From Strigamia acuminata (lineage: Eukaryota > Arthropoda > Chilopoda > Geophilomorpha > Linotaeniidae): a DNA stretch of 64,000 nt. The notes beneath the pieces are model-generated. The model had not been told where the DNA came from and searched no databases. It saw nothing but the letters and a program-made list of their open reading frames with translations. Location of the stretch: the NCBI GenBank assembly GCA_949358305.1, contig OX442318.1, forward strand, positions 9,464,017 to 9,528,016, written 5' to 3'. Each line of letters starts with the position of its first letter. Within the stretch, counting starts at the first letter, position 1. This document shows, in pieces, positions 57,459 to 64,000 of this stretch. Position numbers and translations under genes: made by a program.

Positions 57459-58353
57459 AACAGAAAAAAAGAAAGAAAAAAAAGAAATTTTGCATAAAAT
57501 TTCACATGAAATTTTACATAAGTTTGCAAAAAATAATTTTAGTGCACTATTCTAGGGGCAGAGCGTCATGCCTAAAGTTAGTTAGATTGTTGCAATTGTG
57601 CCGTTGAGCCCCACCGAAAATCAGCTTGATCTAACCGGATTCTGTGCATTAATACAGATTCATAATGCAAGAGCAGCACATAAGACAGCTGAATTTGTAC
57701 AGAACAGAGATGGCATGTATGTGTAACTATGGTGTTGGAACAAGCAATCAAATTGCAAAAATAATCCAATATTATGTCCTAATAGGATCAAAAACCAAAT
57801 GAGACATGCAATCTAGACAAACAAGAGTAATCGAGATAATGAGTTTGGTTCTGCTTTGATCTGTTAATTAATAATCACTTTGTGCAGCAGTAAAGCAGTG
57901 TAAACAAACTCGCAACTCAGCCCTGAGGTTTAGGAACACCAATCAATTCATTTCATCAAAACAAACCAATTTTCAAAGCACTGACCAAACACTACATAGA
58001 AAAGAAAAAAAAACAACTTACAAATGTTTTGTAAACATGAAAACACCTGCACAATTCTGCAAGTAACCCAAAACCTCCCCATATCAAAGTGGTACACCAA
58101 TTTGCATCAATCAAACCTAACTTCAGTGAGTGCCTGGAATCCTGATGCCAGATTCAAACTGCACATTCCTTTCTACACACATGTGAACACTACACCTAAA
58201 CCTGGCATGTAAAGTGCTGCATTACAACACGTGATAAATGAGTTCAAGGAAAAAAACACGCAAGAAAAAAATCAAATTTCTTCATGATAACTGATAAAAA
58301 AGAACTTTACATTTGATTTTGGCGGTGGTTACTTCATGTCCGACATGAACGTA

Positions 58354-58538
58354 CAGTCGAAAACTGTTTATAACGAATCGCGATGTAACGAATTATCGAT
58401 TTAACGAATACCTAAAAATGGCTGGTTTGGTTGGCTGGCCATAGAACACCGTGTTAAAAAATTTGGATATAACGAATTCTCGTTATAACGAATAGATTTT
58501 TCCGGTTCCTTGCGATTCATTATAAAGAGTTTCGACCG
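58354..58538. mobile_element. Complete pogo-like MITE, 185 bp, TA duplication
   Basis: Left CAGTCGAAAACTGTTTATAA and right TTATAAAGAGTTTCGACCG are inverse ends flanked by TA (58352-58353, 58539-58540). It contains one TCGCGATGTAACGAATTATCG unit that is expanded in the relative at 17673. Confidence 0.88.
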
Positions 58539-58778
58539 TATAATTTTAATGACGCACTGTGATTGGCCGAGATCTATTGATGTCAGTTCGTTTCCTCAAC
58601 AAACGTTTTCTCAAAACGATGTTTTCAAGGTTTTATCTTGTTTTTCTTACAAGAGGGGCAACGTCCCCCCTAGACCCCCTCAAACCTAACCTTATTCGTA
58701 CCTCAATACATCTCTCAACCAAACACAGCCCGTCATAAAAATAATACATGAACGTAGCCACTTTGGATGTACTTCATT

Positions 58779-59071
58779 TTAGCGATTTCATTTTAGAGAT
58801 TTCATTTTAGCGACACACCATTATAGCGAACATGTCATTTTAGCGACACAAAAACCTAGTTTTATCCCTAAGAAAGGCTAACAAGTGGGGGCTGCGCCCC
58901 CCCTTGACCCCCGCAAACCCAACCTTACTGGTTTTTTGATGAAAACCACTTTTTTGAGCCGGCTTGTCGCTAAAACTTAAGTTTTTGTGTCGCTAAAATG
59001 ACATGTTCGCTAAAATGGGACTTTTTTGGTAAAAATCACTAAAATGAGCGTCGCTAAAATGACTATAACCG
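58779..59071. mobile_element. GCTAAAATG-motif element, copy 2
   Basis: Same order as 10073-10475: clustered TTTTAGCGA words, GCGAACATGTCATTTTAG, a G/C-run middle, ACCACTTTTTTGAGCCGGCT, then clustered GCTAAAATGA words. Confidence 0.7.
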
Positions 59072-60194
59072 GCCACTTTGTTGGATTTTACCCTTTTACT
59101 ACACATTTACATTTGTGAATTGCTTGTTTTCGCAGTGTGCAGAATTTCATTACTCCCATAAAACAATTTCGTCTAAAATGAACGTCCCTACATACAAGGA
59201 AACCACATTAATGGAGTGTGGCACTGCCGACTTAACCAATCAAACAAATTTCATCTCCACATTTGCATAGCCCATTTTGAACATACACTTTCTATGTATC
59301 GATATGGACAGATCTTTTTTCTTTCTTTTCTTTCTTTTTTATCTTCGCGCACACTTTGCACAGAGTGAAGTGAATTTGCACATCAAAAAGAGAATACAAT
59401 TTTCCACGGGCTTTGCCAACTCCCATGTATGAAGCGCTCAAAAGTAATTGAAAATCAAAACCCCTACGGAAAACAGACGAGCATTTAGTTCTACATTTTA
59501 ACAAGTTTCCACTTATTATGATGCAAAATACATACAAATATGTAAAAAACTCGCCTTCGCTTCACAGAATCAAATATTCATTCGTGATTACAACGAATGG
59601 AATAAGAAAAAGAGTGTATAATACTATTGATTCCTTTCGCCGACATCAATCGATAATTGCACGCAACTACTTTGACTTTACTTCATATTCCATGCAAAAA
59701 TTGCGAGAAAATGGGCCCAATCCCTTACACTATTTTTATACCGTATAGTCTTTAACTGTAAGAGAAAAATGCATCGCGCAAACTCTCTAATATCTAACTG
59801 AGTGATTACTTTATTAACTAGTCTGTGTAGCCAGCAGCTACGGTATCTCGACAGATGCCACACGCAATGTTAACTGAATTATGACTGACAAGTACGTGTA
59901 AATTATGGCATCAAATCCAATTAATCATTATCGAACCGATCGCACTTCTACAAGTTTCTAATAGAATTAGCGCGAAATACATTGCCTTTCTCCAGAATAA
60001 TTAATTAGCAGGAAATTGAAAGCCTAACCACATTATAACAAAACTTTTCATTCCAACGATTAAATGGATAGCTACACGCGGCAAGACGAAAACATTCGTT
60101 TGAAATTTTCCCATCTTTGCCCTGAGATGAGAAATGAGCAGGACCAGCTGTTTTGGCCTAAAGATTTCTTCTCTACTATTCTAAACAAAGTAGA

Positions 60195-60355
60195 TGCTTT
60201 ATTGTCAGTAACCTGACCAACTGTCACTAGGGGAAAAAGATGGAAACTGCGTGCTGCTTTATACCTTGTATTGTTGGCAATACAATGTACTTTTTCAATG
60301 CATTAAAACCTGCATTAATTCCTTGTGGTGTTAATACACCACAGAAATCGATTTC
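60195..60355. repeat. Interspersed repeat family G, copy 3
   Basis: CTTTATTGTCAGTAACCTGA, CACTAGGGG, GATGGAAACTGCG and CCTTGTGGTGTTAATACACC match copies 1 and 2. Confidence 0.6.
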
Positions 60356-60391
60356 AAAAATTTGTGATAATTGTTTTCACATAAAAAAAAC

Positions 60392-60879
60392 TAAGGCGTT
60401 TCATAAATGACACGATTATTACGATTGTGACGATTATTGCGCTAAAGTGATTATCACGTGACCTATGTGGACCAATCGCATGAATAATCGCTTCAGCGCT
60501 TCAGTGGTTATTTATAATCGTCCGAAAAGGAGTTTTTAGTGCTGAAGAGTGCTTAAACTAAGGAAAAGAGTCGGTTGTAAATATTTAAAAAAAAAATAAA
60601 TAAATAATTAATTTTGTAATGGATCGCGTTTTCTATGATGTAAATAGACCCGGTTTTGAATTACGCCGAGATACAGAATATCTCTTTAATTTAAAAAAAA
60701 ATAATAATAAATAACAAAAATTAAATAAGAAAATTAAAAAAAAAATTAAATTTTAAATAAAAGTTATGTGACATACAGAATAATCACTTGGGCCTGGTGC
60801 AGGTTCTCAATAACGCAGTGATTGTGATTATCGGAACAATCACTTCAGCACCTTCAGCGTGTCATTCATGAAACCCGTT
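60392..60879. mobile_element. DNA element with GTTTCATAAATGACACG ends
   Basis: GTTTCATAAATGACACG on the left is inverted with one mismatch at the right (CGTGTCATTCATGAAAC). Subterminal ATTGTGA and TGATTAT words occur in both arms. It ends 37 bases upstream of the Ig6 exon. Confidence 0.75.
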
Positions 60880-60916
60880 ACTGTTTTCTCACAAGATGAT
60901 GTTTATTTATCTGCAG

Positions 60917-61027
60917 GTATTCCATACATCCGTCCATTAGCAAACCAAACTGTCATGGCTGGGCAATCGTTGCAAATCAACTGCCGGGCAACTGGATACC
61001 CCATTCAATCTATATCCTGGGAAAGAG
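60917..61027 (+). CDS. Dscam: Dscam exon encoding first half of Ig6
   Basis: The acceptor TTATCTGCAG ends at 60916; phase 1 on both sides. The residues IPYIRPLANQTVMAGQS, the core cysteine in INCRATGYP and the tryptophan in ISWER match insect Dscam Ig6. The donor giving the right phase is GTTGGT at 61028. A better-looking GTCAGT at 61032 would create a stop with the next exon, and GTAAGA at 61036 would break the frame. Read-through into the intron stops after about 20 more codons. Confidence 0.9.
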
Positions 61028-61390
61028 GTTGGTCAGTAAGAGTTTATTTCCGGGCAATTAAAATAACTGAAGATAACTTCATAACTTGAAGCCAAAAATC
61101 CACAAATGTTTATTCCTATAAATATTTCGTAAAAAAAAAATATTTTTTTTTGGGAGAGGTTTGAGATCTTTTCAAAAGTGCAGATTTGTATATTGAGAGA
61201 GTCCAATTGAATGGCTTTTTGTGTGATCAAAACTAACTTCTTTTCGGAACAACTTTAAAGTCGGCTTTAAAAACTTTTCAGTGTGCATTCTAAAGACTTG
61301 GGGACTGCGTTTTCCCAACTTTTGATTGCGTTCTTAGTACTTTCGAATGCGTGTTAAAACCCACTCTGAACAAAATTTTAATTTAGTCTA

Positions 61391-61590
61391 CCGTATTTCG
61401 TCAACTAAGAGGCACCGTCGATTAAGTGCCCCGGCCGAGACACCGAGAATACCATATTTTCGCAAAGTTACGGTATTCTTTCTATATTTAACGTCACCAA
61501 TGAGGAAGGTACGCTCTGTTTGTGACCTAACACTTCGTTGATTTCATTAAACAAATGTAACAGATTGTAATTGCCGACAAAAATGGGGTA
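61391..61590. repeat. Dispersed repeat with CGGTATT-type block, copy 2
   Basis: GAGACACCGAGAATACCATA, GCAAAGTTACGGTATTC and the following blocks match 23080-23232 and 17590-17670. Confidence 0.5.
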
Positions 61591-61690
61591 TTTTATTTCT
61601 ACTTCCATAAAAATGATCAACTGAATTGAGCCCCTTTAGAAATCAAGGCCATATTGATTCATTTTCGCACGCACAAAGTATTTTCAGTTT

Positions 61691-62045
61691 AAACATGGAT
61701 GTTTTTGGCCTAAAAACGGATATTTTGGCCTAAAAATGGATATTTTGGCCTAAAAATTGGATATTTTGGCCAAAAAATGGATATTTTGGCCTAAAATAAA
61801 TGTTTATAGCCTAAAATGAATGTATTTGGCCTAAAAATGATTTTTTTTGCCTAATAATTAATGTTTCTGGCCTAAAATGGATGTTTTTGGCCTAAAATGG
61901 ATGTTTTTGGCCTAAAATGGATGTTTTAGGCCTAAAATGGATGTTTTTTGACTAAAATGGATGTTTTTGGCTTAAAATGGATGTTTTTGGCCTAAAATGG
62001 ATGTTTTTGGCCTAAAATGAATGTTTTTGGCCTAACAATAAATGT
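61691..62045. repeat. 20-bp tandem array
   Basis: About 17 units of AAAATGGATGTTTTTGGCCT, most uniform at 61865-62020 and degenerate at both ends. It occupies about a third of the intron between the Ig6 halves. Confidence 0.9.
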
Positions 62046-62269
62046 TTTTAAGCTTAAAAGTGAATTCTTTAATCCTAAAAATCAATTTTTGGTCCAAAAA
62101 TGAAATCTTTTCGTTGCTCAAGTGAGTGGCCAATGCCCCAAGCCCCCTGCTTCTCGCCAGAAAGTAAACAAACCACTTACTAGTTAGCATGTTCAAACCC
62201 TTATCTGTAAATATCTAAGTGTATGCACGGTACGGCAGCAAATAGAATTCTCTTTGCATTCTCTTGCAG

Positions 62270-62431
62270 ATGGGGTTAACTTACCAGCGAACTTGAGGCA
62301 AAAGGCATTTCCCAACGGGACCCTCATCATACAACCAGTTGAGCGTCTTACGGATCAAGGACTTTATACTTGCATCGCTCGCAATTCCCAGGGCCAAAGT
62401 GCAAGGCGGAGCGTTTGGATTGAAGTGACAG
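62270..62431 (+). CDS. Dscam: Dscam exon encoding second half of Ig6
   Basis: The acceptor CTCTTGCAG ends at 62269 and the donor GTTCGT starts at 62432; phase 1 on both sides. Joined to the previous exon it reads WERDGVNLP. Then come FPNGTLIIQPVERL, the second cysteine in YTCIARNSQGQSARRS and VWIEVT. FPNGTLII and the SAR block match insect Dscam Ig6. The phase-1 exit predicts an Ig7 exon to the right of the window or in the last 1.5 kb, where none was seen. Confidence 0.93.
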
Positions 62432-64000
62432 GTTCGTACAGAAAACTCACTATCTGCCATCCATTTACTACTTTAGAAATTATACTTCAAAATCCTCAAC
62501 CCAAATTTAACAACATAAAAAGAAAACCAACGATTTAAAGGAAATTTAGTTATCGCGACTAAAAAAGCACTTTACACCATGAACCAATGGTAACATGGAC
62601 ACTTATCCACATGTTCAATGCGTTTTTTCACTGATGGCGCCACATAATATATAGCCGCACTGTATTCTGGAATGACAACTGGTAACAAACACACTTAGTT
62701 GGCAAGCAATGAATTACACGTGATAGCTATCATCCAATCAGCGCAAAGAACCGCGAATCAATAAAAAATATCACACCGATACTGTTACGTGGTTCAAAGG
62801 ATGAACGAAGACGTAAGAACACAGTTTGGGGCAGTTAGTACAATTATGACAATTACGACATTTTTTACACTATACAGGGGTCCCAAAAGTCTGAACCCCC
62901 CAAGTAATTTCTAAAATACTTGAGATATCAGAAAACTGAAAAAAAACTCATATATTCATTGCGAATCTGATGGCATTCTCAAATTTGACTTTGAAGGTCA
63001 TTTTCAAGGTCATTCACTTGCTAACTTCTAAATCCATCAGGTTAGAGCAAAATTTCCAATCAGAAAGTTGTAGAGCACCATCAAATTAGTACTATCCAAT
63101 TTATTTTAGTCATCGTAAATTAAATGTTTTCGTTTTAAAATAAAAACAAATCAGCTGAAATAAAGCCAGCCATTGTGGCAAAAATAAAATTTCAACTGCA
63201 AAAGTACTGAATTTCTTCAATAAATGTATTCAAAGTAATACAAAATGGCGTAAATGATGGGAAACTACCGGATTGGCTACGCTATTTTCAGTTACAGTGT
63301 AAGCTCCGGTAGACTTATAAGTTTTCCACTATACTTATAGGCTTAACGGGGGTTTTTACAAGGAAAAAGTACCTGCCGTTATACTTGTATGTTATATTGT
63401 TAACCCAATCTTTCGTCCTTGGTTCAAATACCCCTCCAAAAATGCCAATTAAGTAAATTACTAAGTCCTAAACAGCATTACTTTTTAAAAGTACGTTAAA
63501 CCTCTTTTGAGATGCAAAATGCAGAAGGTTTTAGTTCAATTGTGGTAAGGTAAGAAAGAGTTCGCACACACCGTCGGAGCCTTTGATGTCAATGCAATCA
63601 ACCACTGAGCTACTGATGTCAATTTTTTTATTTCTCCATAAATAAATGAAGAGATTTTAATAAGTTTTTATTTTTCTTGTGGTTTTAAAATCTAATTTTC
63701 AATATATGAAAAAATTTAAGTACCCGCAAGCTATCGGTTGGTTTCTGGCATATCTTGTTATAGAAAGGATGTGCAACTGTGATGGTCAATTGGTCAAACA
63801 GTTAAGATGGTTGTACATGCACCAGAAGTCAGAGGGTGAGGAAAGTGACACAAGAATATGGGGAAAGTGCGACCTCGAGAAGAGGTGACATATGGGGAAG
63901 GCCTAGATGAACTGACCCCGTGGGAATCTTAGAAACTAGCGGACTGGGGGGAACGAGTGAATAAAGAATGAATTTTTCACATGTGACGCATAGAATCCAT
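62432..64000. other. Start of the intron after Ig6
   Basis: No Ig7-like exon (the third variable position of insect Dscam) was seen in these 1.57 kb. A piece near 62650-62760 resembles sequence at 54350-54430 (GGTAACAAACA, GGCAAGCAATG, CATCCAATCAGC). CAGGGGTCCCAAAAGTCTGA at 62876 looks like a transposon end without a partner. Confidence 0.6.
63557..63617 (-). repeat. tRNA-derived SINE head
   Basis: On the minus strand TAGCTCAGTGG (63602-63612) is a perfect polymerase III A box. GTGCGAACTC (63558-63567) resembles a B box at about the tRNA distance. The acceptor stem does not pair, so it is a tRNA-like SINE head or tRNA pseudogene, not a functional tRNA. Confidence 0.5.

Larger units (their letters stand above)
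56329..60916. other. Intron of 4.6 kb between Ig5 and Ig6
   Basis: Mostly DNA-element copies (listed), including one ending 37 bases before the Ig6 exon. The stretch 59080-60190 has no recognised feature; short frames there (76 codons or less) show no domain. Confidence 0.7.
9466..62431 (+). other. Dscam: Dscam-family gene, Ig1 to Ig6 coding span (partial gene)
   Basis: Nine exons with consensus AG acceptors and GT donors join into 589 codons without a stop. Intron phases run 1,1,1,2,1,1,1,1. The order and internal splits of the Ig domains match arthropod Dscam exons 3 to 8 and the Ig5/Ig6 exons. The product is a homophilic adhesion receptor of neurons (and of immune cells in arthropods). 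Membrane and cytoplasmic exons are outside the window, as is the signal-peptide exon. Intron sizes are about 18.5, 6.2, 1.8, 2.9, 9.1, 6.9, 4.6 and 1.2 kb. Confidence 0.9.

Overview
The window is AT-rich, intron-dominated animal DNA. It carries most of the extracellular immunoglobulin region of one very large gene on the plus strand. Nine exons between 9466 and 62431 join in perfect phase into 1767 coding bases (589 codons), encoding Ig domains 1 to 6 of a Dscam-family cell adhesion receptor. Exon order and splits match arthropod Dscam: Ig1 is one exon, Ig2 and Ig3 are two exons each, Ig4 and Ig5 are one exon each, and Ig6 is two exons. Long introns full of DNA transposons, a TTAGG-type repeat and the protein similarity point to an arthropod; I cannot name the species.

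Layout: bases 3-4094 are the 3' part of an uninterrupted Ty3/gypsy-type gag-pol frame, followed by a possible short LTR. From 4.3 to 9.4 kb is non-coding DNA upstream of the Ig1 exon (the signal-peptide exon was not found). Ig1 is at 9.47 kb; an 18.5 kb intron follows; then Ig2 (28.3 and 34.6 kb), Ig3 (36.6 and 39.6 kb), Ig4 (48.8 kb), Ig5 (56.0 kb) and Ig6 (60.9 and 62.3 kb). The gene continues past the right edge, where Ig7 to Ig10, the fibronectin domains, membrane segment and tail are expected.

The exons that are multiplied into large alternative arrays in insect and crustacean hypervariable Dscam (exons 4 and 6, the first halves of Ig2 and Ig3) each appear once here. This copy therefore looks like a non-hypervariable Dscam at those two positions. 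The Ig7 position lies outside the window.

The introns hold short DNA transposons of several kinds: hAT-type elements with 8-bp target duplications, pogo-like elements with TATAACGAA ends, a diverse foldback family with TATACTC ends (12 copies or pieces), elements with TTA or TTAA targets, elements built from clustered short motifs, and probable 5S- and tRNA-derived SINE pieces. Several minisatellites have grown inside these elements. No complete second gene was found. A short antisense fibronectin-III-like open stretch near 14.5 kb and a spliceable open stretch near 5.3 kb are unresolved.
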